The translations under genes and the position numbers were made by a program. 64,000 bases of DNA from Nostoc flagelliforme FACHB-838. GTDB lineage: Bacteria; Cyanobacteriota; Cyanobacteriia; Cyanobacteriales; Nostocaceae. This document shows positions 17,169 to 26,293 of the stretch, one piece after another. The notes under the pieces were generated by a model. It had not been told where the DNA came from. It ran no database searches and saw only the letters and a program-made list of their open reading frames with translations. Where the stretch lies: the NCBI RefSeq assembly GCF_014698065.1, contig NZ_JACJSI010000011.1, forward strand, positions 1 to 64,000. Direction: 5' to 3'. Position 1 is the stretch's first letter. Each line of letters opens with the position of its first letter.

Positions 17169-17723
17169 GAGTAAATAGTAATGCTGACTAATTCGCTATC
17201 AACAAGATCCCCGGTTTTTCTAAGCAAGCGGGGATATCAGGCTTGGAATTCTCACAAATAAAATCAGATTGCTATAGTTATTATAAATTATTTTTCCCTT
17301 TCGGATCAGCACTACCAACCCTCAATAATAGGGCTGAAACTTCTGAAATGGTGCATAACATATAGCTTCTAAAGTTTTCATAGAAATGACTTGTTTATCG
17401 GCTAACTTATTTATTAGCAAACTTAAATTATATTTTATTTTTACCTTTAATTAAAGTTAGCTTAAACTCAGGATTCTAAAATAAAGTGTCTCAAAATAGT
17501 TGAAGACTTGTTTCTTTTTCTGGAAACAGGAAAAATCATTGATTTTCATCGCTGTTCTAACCAGCTATGAATACCCATTTGGAAAATAACGTAGTTAAAA
17601 ACAAGTTATTTTTATCCGAATAGCTGTAAAACCCAAAGGGTGGGAAGCAGTCAAAATAAGGGCTGTATCGTTAGCTTAGTGTAGTTGCATGGCTTACAGA
17701 AGTGTATGGTGAGGAAAACTGAG

Positions 17724-18275
17724 ATGAAATTGGTTCCAAAATTATTGGTTGCTGCTGCTACCCTTACTTTAGGTTTTGCTACCGTAGATGCCAAATCTGC
17801 ATCTGCCGCAATTCTTAATTACGCTTTCACAGTTGATAGCCCAGTAACTAAGGGAAATGGCTTTTTTAGCTTTGATGACTCAACCTTTAGTAATGACTAT
17901 AATCCTGAAGCTAATATTAAGTCGCTCTCTTTCAAATTTGATGGCGACTCTACTGTTTACACTGAACAAGATGATGCCAACTACCCAGATTTTCCTCTTG
18001 TCTTTCCAACCACATCCTTAACAGGAGAAACATATTTTGCATTAGATTATCATTTCAATGATAAAGCTAATCCTTCCAGTTCTATCAGTTATGAAATTAT
18101 TGGTGAGGATTTTACAATTTACTCTAGAACTTCTCCAAATTTTGAACCCATATCTGGGACAGTTTCTTATAGACAAGTACCTGAATCTACACCTTTAATT
18201 GGCGTTTTATTTGCTTCTAGCCTTGGCTGGATGATGAAGAGAAAAGTAGTATCAATGAAAAAGGTTAAAATCTAA
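17724..18275 (+). CDS. PEP-CTERM domain-containing secreted protein
   Basis: A 183-residue protein starting MKLVPKLLVAAATLTLGFA, a clear Sec signal peptide. The start at 17724 is preferred because a GAGG lies just upstream; two further in-frame ATGs upstream would put extra charged residues before the signal. The mature part is Ser/Thr/Asp-rich, probably beta-structured. The C-terminus has the tripartite sorting signal: a VPESTPL motif (variant of VPEP), a hydrophobic segment (IGVLFASSLGWMM) and a basic tail (KRK). Such proteins are processed by exosortase and linked to the envelope or extracellular matrix. Function unknown. It precedes the PhoD gene, with 225 bp between, so co-transcription is uncertain. 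Confidence 0.8.
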   Translation: MKLVPKLLVAAATLTLGFATVDAKSASAAILNYAFTVDSPVTKGNGFFSFDDSTFSNDYNPEANIKSLSFKFDGDSTVYTEQDDANYPDFPLVFPTTSLTGETYFALDYHFNDKANPSSSISYEIIGEDFTIYSRTSPNFEPISGTVSYRQVPESTPLIGVLFASSLGWMMKRKVVSMKKVKI

Positions 18276-18500
18276 CCTTGATTAAGTTGATCTTAACGCT
18301 TTCTTTGCCAAGTATTAATCTTTGATTAGTAGGCTTTTATCTGGCAAAACAACATCTAACACATTGATAGCAAGAGAAAAATTAGGAATTAAAACCTAAT
18401 TTTGTAAGGAAGTTAGTTACGAAGTTTTCCTACAATTAACCTACCTTCTTTGTGTTAGCTGTTGCTGTACTTTAACTTACCTGTTAGTCAGGAGTAGAAA

Positions 18501-20090
18501 ATGGTAGATTACCGGAATTTTGAGCAGTTCCTGCACAGTCGAATGAAACGACGCAACTTAATTATCGGCGCAGGAGCATTGTCTGGTTTAGCGATCGCTA
18601 ATCAATTTTCTTCTCAAAGAGCGATCGCTAAAAGCAGATTTTCCAATTATCCTTTTACCTTGGGTGTAGCGTCGGGTGAACCCTACCCTACCAGCGTAGT
18701 GATCTGGACTCGTCTGGCTCCCGAACCCTTAAACGGAGGTGGAATGCCACCTGTAAATGTGCCAATTCGCTGGGAAGTAGGAACTGATCCCGACATGAGG
18801 CGGGTTGTCTCCAGAGGTACGGTACTGGCAGCCCCACAACTAGCTCACTCAGTTCGAGTTGTAGTAGAAGGACTCCAATCTGATACTTGGTACTGGTATC
18901 GTTTTCTTGTTGGACAAGACTCTAGCCCCATTGGTCGTACTCGGACAGCGCCTCTAGCAAATAGCTATTTGAGTAAATTTAACTTTGGTCTAGTCTCCTG
19001 CCAAAACTATCAACAGGGATTCTATACCGCCTACAAATATCTAGCACAAGAAGACCTCGATTTAGTAGTGCATGTTGGCGATTACATCTATGAAGGGGGA
19101 ATCTCAGACAATGGCCCTAGACAACACAATGGTTCAGAAATTTTTACTTTAGAAGATTACCGCAACCGTCACGCCCTCTATAAAACAGATACCAATCTGC
19201 AAGCAGCTCATGCAGCCTTTCCTTGGATTGTTACCTGGGATGACCACGAAGTAGAAAACAACTACGCCAACGACATCTCTCAAGTTGATACTGAACCAGA
19301 TCAGGATCGGGCAATTTTCCTCCAACGGCGAGCTATTGCTTATCAGGCTTACTACGAACACATGCCTTTGCGTCCGTTCTCGCGCCCTGTTGGCCCCGAT
19401 ATGCAACTTTATCGTCGGCTCTCCTTTGGTAACTTAGCTACCTTCCATGTTCTAGATACCCGCCAATATCGCACCGATCAGCCCTGTGGTGATGGCACTA
19501 AAGAACGTTGCCCAGAAAATTTAGATCCGAAGGCAACGATTACCGGTAAGGCGCAGGAGGATTGGTTATTTGATGGTTTAAATACTTCACAATCCAAGTG
19601 GAATGTTTTGGCGCAGCAAGTACCCATTGCTCAACGGGACACGACACCAGGCCCTGGCGGAACTTACAGCATGGATAAATGGGATGGTTATGTGGCTTCG
19701 CGCGATCGCCTGATGGCTTTCCTCGGACAGCGCAAGCCTTCTAACCCAGTATCCTTGGCAGGTGATGTGCATTCCCACTGGGCGATGAATCTGAAGGCTA
19801 ACTTTGATCAGCCAGAATCTGCCACACTCGGCAGTGAATTTGTCTGTTCTTCAATTAGCTCCGGTGGCGATGGATCAGACACTACCCCCGCAGTTGAAGC
19901 TTACTTACCCGATAACCCACACATTAAATTCTTCAATAGTCAACGAGGATATGTTCGCTGTGCCCTGACTCCCACAACCTGGAAGTCAGATTATTTAGTT
20001 ATGTCAAATGTCACAACCCCCAATGGCACCATTAGTAAACGGGCTTCATTTGTGGTTGAAAATGGCCGTCCAGAAATACAACAAGCCTAA
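18501..20090 (+). CDS. phoD: Alkaline phosphatase D / PhoD-like phosphodiesterase
   Basis: A 529-residue secreted metallophosphoesterase. The N-terminus carries a twin-arginine signal (MKRRNLIIGAGALSGLAIAN from residue 15). PhoD features follow: TLGVASGEPYPTSVVIWTRL, the N-terminal PhoD_N beta domain, then FNFGLVSCQNYQQGFYTAY, the metal-binding HVGDYIYEGG and TWDDHEVENNYA, and late DVHSHWAMNLK. Enzymes of this family use Ca2+ and Fe3+ and release phosphate from mono- and diesters outside the cell, and are usually induced under phosphate limitation. No Pho box was recognised upstream. Length is typical. Confidence 0.92.
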   Translation: MVDYRNFEQFLHSRMKRRNLIIGAGALSGLAIANQFSSQRAIAKSRFSNYPFTLGVASGEPYPTSVVIWTRLAPEPLNGGGMPPVNVPIRWEVGTDPDMRRVVSRGTVLAAPQLAHSVRVVVEGLQSDTWYWYRFLVGQDSSPIGRTRTAPLANSYLSKFNFGLVSCQNYQQGFYTAYKYLAQEDLDLVVHVGDYIYEGGISDNGPRQHNGSEIFTLEDYRNRHALYKTDTNLQAAHAAFPWIVTWDDHEVENNYANDISQVDTEPDQDRAIFLQRRAIAYQAYYEHMPLRPFSRPVGPDMQLYRRLSFGNLATFHVLDTRQYRTDQPCGDGTKERCPENLDPKATITGKAQEDWLFDGLNTSQSKWNVLAQQVPIAQRDTTPGPGGTYSMDKWDGYVASRDRLMAFLGQRKPSNPVSLAGDVHSHWAMNLKANFDQPESATLGSEFVCSSISSGGDGSDTTPAVEAYLPDNPHIKFFNSQRGYVRCALTPTTWKSDYLVMSNVTTPNGTISKRASFVVENGRPEIQQA

Positions 20091-20169
20091 TCGTTGAATT
20101 CCCAGGTATTAGTATCAGACAATCACAGGTAGAAACAGGTAAATCATCAGTGTTTATCTGTTTCTATCC

Positions 20170-20279
20170 CAATACGGTTTAGTTAAGGCTAAAACTTTTT
20201 GTCAAAGCCAGTTTTTTCGAACCACAGAGGCGCAGAGAACACAGAGAGAAGAAAGAAATGCTTAACTGAACTGTATTGC
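20170..20279. mobile_element. MITE-like element, AATACGGTT family, copy 2
   Basis: Imperfect terminal inverted repeats (CAATACGGTTTAGTTAAGGC at the left and GCTTAACTGAACTGTATTG at the right) bound about 110 bp. The interior contains ACCACAGAGGCGCAGAGAAC, itself a widespread cyanobacterial dispersed motif. It fills most of the 300-bp gap between the phoD and rlu genes. Confidence 0.6.
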
Positions 20280-20390
20280 TTCCTCCCCTGCAACGCCAGC
20301 GCCCCCTGCTCACTAAAGCGATGGGTATTTTTTTAGTTGGAAGTCCCTGAGAGCGATCGCTAGAATAGCGAAACTGGATATGGCATTGAA

Positions 20391-22127
20391 TTAAAATGGC
20401 GTATTTGCTTGTAAATGCAGCGTTTGTCTCAATTGTAAATGCTCGAAGCGAAGTTCTCTAGCGTGCAGATGTAACCGACTAGTAACTGCACAGCATCCAT
20501 AAAGGCGATCGCCTAAAATAGTTACTCCAAGTCCTCGTGTATCAGCCGCATGCACCCTTAATTGATGAGTTCGCCCTGTGAGCGGGGTAAATTCTACGCG
20601 GGTATAGTCTCCTTCTCTCGCCATTACCTGGAAGTGTGTCAAGCTGGGTTTACCGTGCTGCCAATCAACTTTTTGATAAGGACGATTTTCAGGATCTCCC
20701 CACAATGGCAAATCAATCACACCTTGGTCAACTGTCACAGCGCCAAAAAGTATGGCTTCATAAACTTTGTGAATCTGACGTTGCTGAAACTGCTGGCTAA
20801 GTTGTCGATGGGTTTGGCGATCGCGTGCTAACAACAAAATACCAGATGTTTCTTGATCTAGGCGATGCACAGATGCAAGCGCCATGCCATTTGGTAAAAG
20901 ATGACGTAATCGGCTCAAAACACTATCTTGGCGATCGCGATAACGTCCAGGTACCGAAAGTAACCCAGCAGGTTTGTTTACAGCAATCAGCCATTCATCT
21001 TCATAAAGAATGGGAATTTCTCCCTTAATAGGAGAGAAGGCTGGGAAATTACAACGTTTTTCATTGGAGTCAAACACATTAGAGTTACGAAAATGTGTTG
21101 TTGTATTAAAATCCCTATTAGGGATTGAAATAGGTCTTAACCCTGAGAGCAAAAAGCCCATCAATGGCTGACATCGCTCGGCACACGCTCCGTAAAACTC
21201 TCCCTGAATTTTATCCTGATTTACGGAAGACGCACCCCACCAAAATTCTGCCATTGCCAATGGTTTGAGATTATGTGTTGCCGCATAATGAAGCAATTTT
21301 GGGGCACAACAGTCTCCTGTGCCGGTGGGTGAACCTCCTGGCATCAATTCCTGCAATGATTGCGATCGCCCAGAAAAATTAGTCAGGCTGTAGCTAGCGT
21401 GCATCTGAGCTTGCAATTGACGAGACAGTGCTTTACGCTGTTGTTTCAGTTCACTAATTCGCGCATCCGTCGCTGCAATTACCTGTTGTAGGGGCTGTAA
21501 TACCGCATTTTGCTGGCGTTTAAGTTGTCGCCGCTCAATTCCCTGCTGACGGCTCTCTTCGTCGAGTTCTTCAAGGGCAATCGTGAGTGCTTCTTGAGTG
21601 AGTGTATTGTAAATTTGCTGACGTTTTTCCTGTCGTTGATGTTTGCAATGGCGATGGCGATCGCTCATTGCTTGTAACTGCTGCTCAAAGTCATTAAACA
21701 AGATTTCATACTGCTGGCGTTCGGTCAGTTGCTTCAAAGTAATAATTTCTTGCTTAATCGCTTCCAACTGTGCCAAAGTACGGGCTTCCTCGAAAGCAAC
21801 TTCGTCTCTTCCGGGAATTGGTGGCACCCAGCCTTCAACCACACTGCAACCATTCAAAAGACCGGAGAAGGCTTTTAGTACCCGTTGTTCGCCATTAGGC
21901 AGTTCAACCAATAGTATTCCATACATCTTGCCTTCGTGAGAATAACATTCATTATTAGTAAAGCGTTGCATTAGTCCGTAAGCGATCGCTTCGGACAGTG
22001 AAGTGCGGGGTAATTTTAGGCAATCGCCACTTTGCGGACAACGCCCTTCGTACCAATAATTACAAGATGAATCGCTGATGGCAAAATCGTAGTCGATGAA
22101 ATCTGAAAGTGGGTCCAGAACTACCAT
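20391..22127 (-). CDS. RluA family pseudouridine synthase with N-terminal extension
   Basis: A 578-residue protein. The C-terminal 230 residues are an RluA-type pseudouridine synthase: LIAVNKPAGLLSVPGR, then the catalytic-Asp motif SVHRLDQETSGILLLARD and the late TGRTHQLRVHA. It isomerises uridines in rRNA or tRNA. The N-terminal part has a Cys-rich patch (CNYWYEGRCPQSGDC), a coiled coil of about 100 residues (LKQLTERQQYEILFNDFEQQ), and a second motif region. This two-part layout is known in long family members. Between the two parts, about 30 residues (PISIPNRDFNTTTHFRNSNV and following) are encoded by DNA containing a CRISPR-repeat fragment and look like an insertion. Specificity is unknown. 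Confidence 0.88.
   Translation of the reverse strand: MVVLDPLSDFIDYDFAISDSSCNYWYEGRCPQSGDCLKLPRTSLSEAIAYGLMQRFTNNECYSHEGKMYGILLVELPNGEQRVLKAFSGLLNGCSVVEGWVPPIPGRDEVAFEEARTLAQLEAIKQEIITLKQLTERQQYEILFNDFEQQLQAMSDRHRHCKHQRQEKRQQIYNTLTQEALTIALEELDEESRQQGIERRQLKRQQNAVLQPLQQVIAATDARISELKQQRKALSRQLQAQMHASYSLTNFSGRSQSLQELMPGGSPTGTGDCCAPKLLHYAATHNLKPLAMAEFWWGASSVNQDKIQGEFYGACAERCQPLMGFLLSGLRPISIPNRDFNTTTHFRNSNVFDSNEKRCNFPAFSPIKGEIPILYEDEWLIAVNKPAGLLSVPGRYRDRQDSVLSRLRHLLPNGMALASVHRLDQETSGILLLARDRQTHRQLSQQFQQRQIHKVYEAILFGAVTVDQGVIDLPLWGDPENRPYQKVDWQHGKPSLTHFQVMAREGDYTRVEFTPLTGRTHQLRVHAADTRGLGVTILGDRLYGCCAVTSRLHLHARELRFEHLQLRQTLHLQANTPF
21107..21130 (-). repeat. CRISPR-repeat fragment inside a coding sequence
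   Basis: A 24-nt segment identical to part of the 37-nt repeat of the array at 8537-9290 (in minus-strand reading TTTCAATCCCTAATAGGGAT followed by TTTA). It lies in frame within the pseudouridine synthase gene and encodes SIPNRDF. It is a lone copy with no second repeat beside it. Confidence 0.85.
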
Positions 22128-22260
22128 ACAATGTATGATTACAAATCTAGTCGATCCTAATATTTTAAATTCTTACCTATACTAACAAGTTCGTAGTCAG
22201 GATAGTCCTTATTTTCTAAGCACTAAAGTTTTGACTACAAACCTTCTTTTACTAGCTTGA

Positions 22261-23565
22261 CTAAGTATTAGTTGAAGTGCGATCGTCTTCTGGTATAAAC
22301 ACTTCTTGAGATAAGTTGGCTTCTCCAGATGTAGGTTCTGGATCTTTTGTCATACCATGATGTTCTTGCCCTCTAAGCCCAAGATATGTTGCGGCACTGA
22401 TTCCTTGTAGTGTCAGAAGTGTATCATCAAATTCTGGCATTGCCAGATTTTTAATTACCTCCCAAACAAAAAATAGTCCGATGCCAACTGTCCAAATAAA
22501 TGTTTGGAACCGATGAAAATTTACACCATTAATATCCGATAAGATATCGGTAAAAAAACCTTTAGAAATGCCTTGACTACCTTTTCTTTCTTTCTCATTA
22601 CCATGCCCATCAATTAAGGAACTACCAAATGCAGTTACAGAGTTAATTCCTAATAAAACTAGTGATTGTCCAGTTAAAATATTGGTGTAATCTCCTGTTA
22701 TGCCGTAGATAATTAGGTAAGCAGAAAAAATTAAAAATGTCCAGAAAGCGAGTTGAGATATCGAGAGGCTGAAGGGATTTCTATACTCTTCTTTTGAACC
22801 CAGAAAAAACTTAGCAATTCCCGAATGACCTTTCTTTTTAGGCATAAATTCTTTTGTAATCAACCTTTCCTGACCATTGATTACTTCTTTTTTAGAGTAA
22901 ATTCCTTCTATTCCAGGGCTACGTAGGCTGTCTCGCCCATACCTAATAAATATCAAGACAATAGCTATAACTAGAAGCAGACACAGCCAAAATCGCCATG
23001 AGAACAGAACTATTTTTAATTGAGGAGGTGACAAAGGATCGCTCACCGGAATCTCCACTTTTCCGGGACAGCCTACCCCAACTATGGCATCAATACTAGG
23101 TTTAGTTGTTCCACCAAGCAGCGAATTCCATGCAGTTTCAGATACATCATTACGTTCAAGCCGAAAGGCTAACCAATCATTATTAAGAGTTGGCTTTTGA
23201 TTTTCACCCTCCTCCATGATACTGACTGGTTCTCCGTGGAGTTCCTGTAGCTGATAGCCATTTAGGTACAATACTAATTGGCGAGGATCAAATAAATTGC
23301 CTTTAGGCGTTGTACTTGTGGCTGCTGCTGACAATCCTTTAACTTTTACCCTGATGCGATCGCCCATTTTAACTTGGCTGCGATCGTTATCAGCAATGAC
23401 TCGTTCAGTTCTGAGAGTCGTAGGAACATAACAAGCGCGAGACGATGCAAAATTTACAGAAGGGACACCTGAAGTATCTTGAGCGATCGTAGCAAAATTG
23501 ACAGACACAATCAGAGAAAACACCAATAAAAAAATAGCAGTAAGTCTTTTAGTATTTCTATACAT
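22261..23565 (-). CDS. Membrane protein of unknown function with signal peptide
   Basis: A 434-residue protein. An N-terminal signal peptide (LTAIFLLVFSLIVSVNFATI) is followed by an extracytoplasmic domain of about 160 residues (KMGDRIRVKVKGL, LVLYLNGYQL). Then come a membrane helix (WLCLLLVIAIVLIFI), a basic cytoplasmic loop with KKKGHSG, and further hydrophobic segments (LAFWTFLIFSAYLIIYGI, SLVLLGINSVTAFGSSLID, TFIWTVGIGLFFVW, LQGISAATYLGL). No catalytic motif is seen and I do not recognise the family. It is a single gene. Confidence 0.7.
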   Translation of the reverse strand: MYRNTKRLTAIFLLVFSLIVSVNFATIAQDTSGVPSVNFASSRACYVPTTLRTERVIADNDRSQVKMGDRIRVKVKGLSAAATSTTPKGNLFDPRQLVLYLNGYQLQELHGEPVSIMEEGENQKPTLNNDWLAFRLERNDVSETAWNSLLGGTTKPSIDAIVGVGCPGKVEIPVSDPLSPPQLKIVLFSWRFWLCLLLVIAIVLIFIRYGRDSLRSPGIEGIYSKKEVINGQERLITKEFMPKKKGHSGIAKFFLGSKEEYRNPFSLSISQLAFWTFLIFSAYLIIYGITGDYTNILTGQSLVLLGINSVTAFGSSLIDGHGNEKERKGSQGISKGFFTDILSDINGVNFHRFQTFIWTVGIGLFFVWEVIKNLAMPEFDDTLLTLQGISAATYLGLRGQEHHGMTKDPEPTSGEANLSQEVFIPEDDRTSTNT

Positions 23566-24290
23566 TGCTCAGTATTACCAAGTAAACTATGTCGTAGTTT
23601 ACTCCTACTTGAGCAATGCAGAATATTAAAAAACTTGTCTGAGAAACAATACCTCTGCTAAAGAGACTTACGGTGTACATACAAGTCTTTTGGGCGTTGC
23701 ATATTTGCGGGATGATTTGGCAACTTCTAAAATTCTCCCCCTGCTTCCTCTGCCTCCCCTGCCTCCCCTGCTTGCCTCAATTCATCCCACTGTTCTGCAA
23801 CGCCGTCTTTTGATCTGCACCTTTGTTGCATCGCCCTGTACCTTTGTTGCATCGACCTACAAGAATTAACCCACCCTACGTTACACAGCAACTTTAAAAG
23901 ATTTGTGTGTACACTTTGTAAGCCAAAGAGACATGGGCAATGGCTGTGGTGGTAACAGAGCTTCTTGTACTGAGCGCAGTCGAAGTATGTCGTACCACTT
24001 CCAATACGGTTCGGTTAACAAAGTTATCTGTTGAGGCGAGCAGGGGGAGCAGGGGGAGAAGAGAAGCAGGGGAAGAGAAATTGCTTAATAATAACTCTCT
24101 TGCCTCCCCTGCTTATCCGAACCGTATTGGTACCACTTCCCTACGGGACGCTACGCGAACGTGGAAGCAAGCTACGCGCAGCGTTTCGTAGAGAAGTGCA
24201 GGCTACGCCTAAGCCTTTATCTTTTTGGCTGATAGCGGTAGTCATAGAGCAACAAGAAGTATCTATGAAAATATTTTTAAATTTCGGTTC
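23566..24290. other. Repeat-rich intergenic region
   Basis: A 725-bp stretch upstream of the membrane protein gene and downstream of fdhD. It contains pyrimidine-rich runs (CCTCTGCCTCCCCTGCC at about 23748), one MITE (24001-24130), and dispersed CTACGCG-type repeat motifs at about 24138-24210. Short plus-strand frames here are built of repeat DNA and are not supported as genes. Confidence 0.5.
24001..24130. mobile_element. MITE, 130 bp, with 8-bp target duplication
   Basis: Perfect 14-bp terminal inverted repeats (CCAATACGGTTCGG and CCGAACCGTATTGG) bound a 130-bp non-coding unit rich in GCAGGGGGAG. The 8 bp TACCACTT lie directly on both sides (23993-24000 and 24131-24138), a clear target-site duplication. 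Related ends occur at 17034-17168 and 20170-20279. Confidence 0.85.
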
Positions 24291-25130
24291 CTAAGCAGTG
24301 TTTATTCTTTGCAAACCAGTGTAAACATTAAACCGTTCTCCGCGCAGGAATCCAATTAAGGTAATCCCGAATTCTTTGGCGACAGACACCGCCAAACTAC
24401 TGGGAGCGGAAACAGAACAGACAATGGGAACTCCAGCAGTTGTAGACTTTTGCAAAATCTCAAAACTAGAGCGTCCGCTGACCAAAACAATACAATTATT
24501 TAAAGGTAATTCGTCACTGAGCAAAGCTGTACCAATCAATTTATCCAAAGCATTGTGTCGCCCAACATCCTCACGCAGGTTTAACAATTGTCCTTGAGCA
24601 TCGAAGATAGCCGCAGCGTGCAAACCTCCTGTAGCAGCGAAGATACCTTGAGCAGCGCGGAGTTTGTCTGGCAAACTATAGATGATTTCAGGTGTTACCG
24701 TTGGGCCAGAAGGAATTACTGGACATCCCCGCAAACGCAAAGCCTCAAGGCTAGCTTTACCACACACCCCGCAGGCGCTACTAGTGTAAAAATGACGCTC
24801 CAATGGCTGTAAGTCTGGAATCAACCCATCCCGCAGTTCTACATTGACGATGTTATGGCGCTGCTCACCATCTACTAATTTATCCACACAGTAGCTGATA
24901 CGTCGGATATCTTCTCTGTCGTTAACGACTCCTTCACTATAGAGGAAACCAGCAGCTAGTTCAAAATCTGCTCCTGGTGTCCGCATGGTTACAGCTACCG
25001 TTTTCTGGAAAGGGGCGAGGCGAATTTCTAAAGGTTCTTCGGTGGTGAGTTGGTCTAAACGCGATCGCATCTTACCATTTTCCACTACCCAAACTTGCGC
25101 TTTGATTTTACTGCCAGTTTGTGTATTCAT
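24291..25130 (-). CDS. fdhD: Formate dehydrogenase accessory sulfurtransferase FdhD
   Basis: A 279-residue FdhD. It transfers sulfur from a cysteine desulfurase to the molybdenum cofactor, which formate dehydrogenases need for activity. Key sequence: the CxxC motif in SSACGVCGKASLEAL (about residues 118-122), FAATGGLHAAAIFD, REDVGRHNALDKLIG and LVSGRSSFEI. The length is typical. Its likely client in this window is the FdhF/YdeP-family oxidoreductase at 10473-12695. It is not in an operon with it. Confidence 0.94.
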   Translation of the reverse strand: MNTQTGSKIKAQVWVVENGKMRSRLDQLTTEEPLEIRLAPFQKTVAVTMRTPGADFELAAGFLYSEGVVNDREDIRRISYCVDKLVDGEQRHNIVNVELRDGLIPDLQPLERHFYTSSACGVCGKASLEALRLRGCPVIPSGPTVTPEIIYSLPDKLRAAQGIFAATGGLHAAAIFDAQGQLLNLREDVGRHNALDKLIGTALLSDELPLNNCIVLVSGRSSFEILQKSTTAGVPIVCSVSAPSSLAVSVAKEFGITLIGFLRGERFNVYTGLQRINTA

Positions 25131-25163
25131 TACCTATAAAATTTTAGGCATGATCAATTTTTA

Positions 25164-25270
25164 TATAGCGGTTCTCGTTTACGTGAGGTACACCCGTAGG
25201 GGCACGGCAGTGCCGTGCCCCTACACCTTGCAATATAATTTTGTACCGCATCTGAATGGGAACCGCTATA
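25164..25270. mobile_element. MITE-like element, 107 bp, copy 2
   Basis: The inverse orientation of the element at 5196-5302, with the same length and ends (TATAGCGGTTC and GAACCGCTATA). The interior GCACGGCAGTGCCGTGCCCC is an almost perfect palindrome. It overlaps the last codons of the Uma2 gene by 5 bp and lies between that gene and fdhD. Confidence 0.78.
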
Positions 25271-25955
25271 AGTTTTCTGGATCAATATTTAATTCTCGCA
25301 GTTTTGCTGCTAAATGATCGGCTCTTTGTTTTTCTTGTTCGGCACGTTGCGTCTGTTGTTGAGCAAACTCTTCAGGTGTGGGAATTAGCTGCCCTTCTGG
25401 AGTGAAATAACGCAATTTATTTTCATGAACACCCAAGTACAAACTTAGTTGCTGACTCCACAACCAACCTTGAGGGTTAGATTCGATGGGTTGATAAGTA
25501 CCCCCAACTAAAATAAACCCAGCAAATTCTAAATTATTTGGGTCAAACCAGAAGTATTCGGGAGTGCGAAAAATATCTTGAAAAGTTTGTTTTTTTAAAC
25601 CTTTGTCAATCGCCACCGTGGACTCAGACAGAAGCTCTACAATGATATTGGGATATTTGCCATCTTCTTGCCATACTACCCAACTTTTACGAACTTTGCG
25701 CTCACACCCCAGAGCTACAAAAAAATCGGGCCCCCGGAAGTCTTCTGATTTACGCTGGCGAGGACTGTAGTAAATTGTCAGATTACCCGCAGCATAAAAA
25801 TCATTGCGATTTTGCCACCACAATTCCAAACATTGTAATAGCAGAATTATTTGGCGTAGATGTAATTCACTTTCCAAGGGGGGTTCGTCACTATATAAGT
25901 CTCCTGGAGGAAATATTACATCTTTTGGGAAGTCAAAATCTTTGGTGGCGGACAT
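25266..25955 (-). CDS. Uma2 family protein (DUF820, PD-(D/E)XK nuclease fold)
   Basis: A 229-residue Uma2 protein. The core has GPDFFVALG, an E in PNIIVELLS, and a K-containing GLKKQTFQD, followed by EYFWFDP, matching the D...E-x-K active-site layout of this fold. A charged helical C-terminus (QQQTQRAEQEKQRADHLAAK) follows. Members are abundant in cyanobacteria, and their biological role is unknown. The 3' end runs 5 bp into the 107-bp MITE, so the final residues may come from the element. Confidence 0.85.
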   Translation of the reverse strand: MSATKDFDFPKDVIFPPGDLYSDEPPLESELHLRQIILLLQCLELWWQNRNDFYAAGNLTIYYSPRQRKSEDFRGPDFFVALGCERKVRKSWVVWQEDGKYPNIIVELLSESTVAIDKGLKKQTFQDIFRTPEYFWFDPNNLEFAGFILVGGTYQPIESNPQGWLWSQQLSLYLGVHENKLRYFTPEGQLIPTPEEFAQQQTQRAEQEKQRADHLAAKLRELNIDPENL

Positions 25956-26293
25956 GAGGGCAAGTTTTGGGGTGACATTAAGTTTAGCGTAGCAGTAGAA
26001 GTTTATAGATAGTGTTGGCTGCGATGTCTGATGAGCAGTTGCTCTGCGTCTATGCTTATACCACGCGATCGCTTCTAGTCACAGTCGTTACTTAAAGTTT
26101 TAACACTATCTCTGCTTTCCTATACATTGAAGTAGGCATTTTTGTAACTAGCAACTTGGGTTATCTATATACCTACCCTAAGTAGGGTTATCTATCTGAA
26201 TTTGTTCGTTAAGTTATATGAAGTACTGAAAGCAAATTTTCTCAGAAAGTAACTGAGGAAACCAAAATAACCTTAACTTAGTTGGAGTTTTTT
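25956..26293. other. Intergenic region with divergent promoters
   Basis: A 338-bp gap between the divergent Uma2 and carotenoid protein genes. It contains a short direct repeat (GGTTATCTAT at about 26159 and 26186). Promoters for both genes should lie here, but no box was recognised with confidence. Confidence 0.3.

Larger units (their letters stand above)
16558..17723. other. Long repeat-rich intergenic region
   Basis: A 1.17-kb stretch without a supported gene. It contains three repeat structures listed separately (16579-16621, 16782-16859, 17034-17168). The last 550 bp before the PEP-CTERM gene are AT-rich and may contain its promoter. No RNA gene recognised. Confidence 0.5.

Noticed and set aside
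23940-24294. Overlapping plus-strand frames of 83 and 87 codons
   Set aside because: They are built from the MITE at 24001-24130 and CTACGCG-type dispersed repeats.
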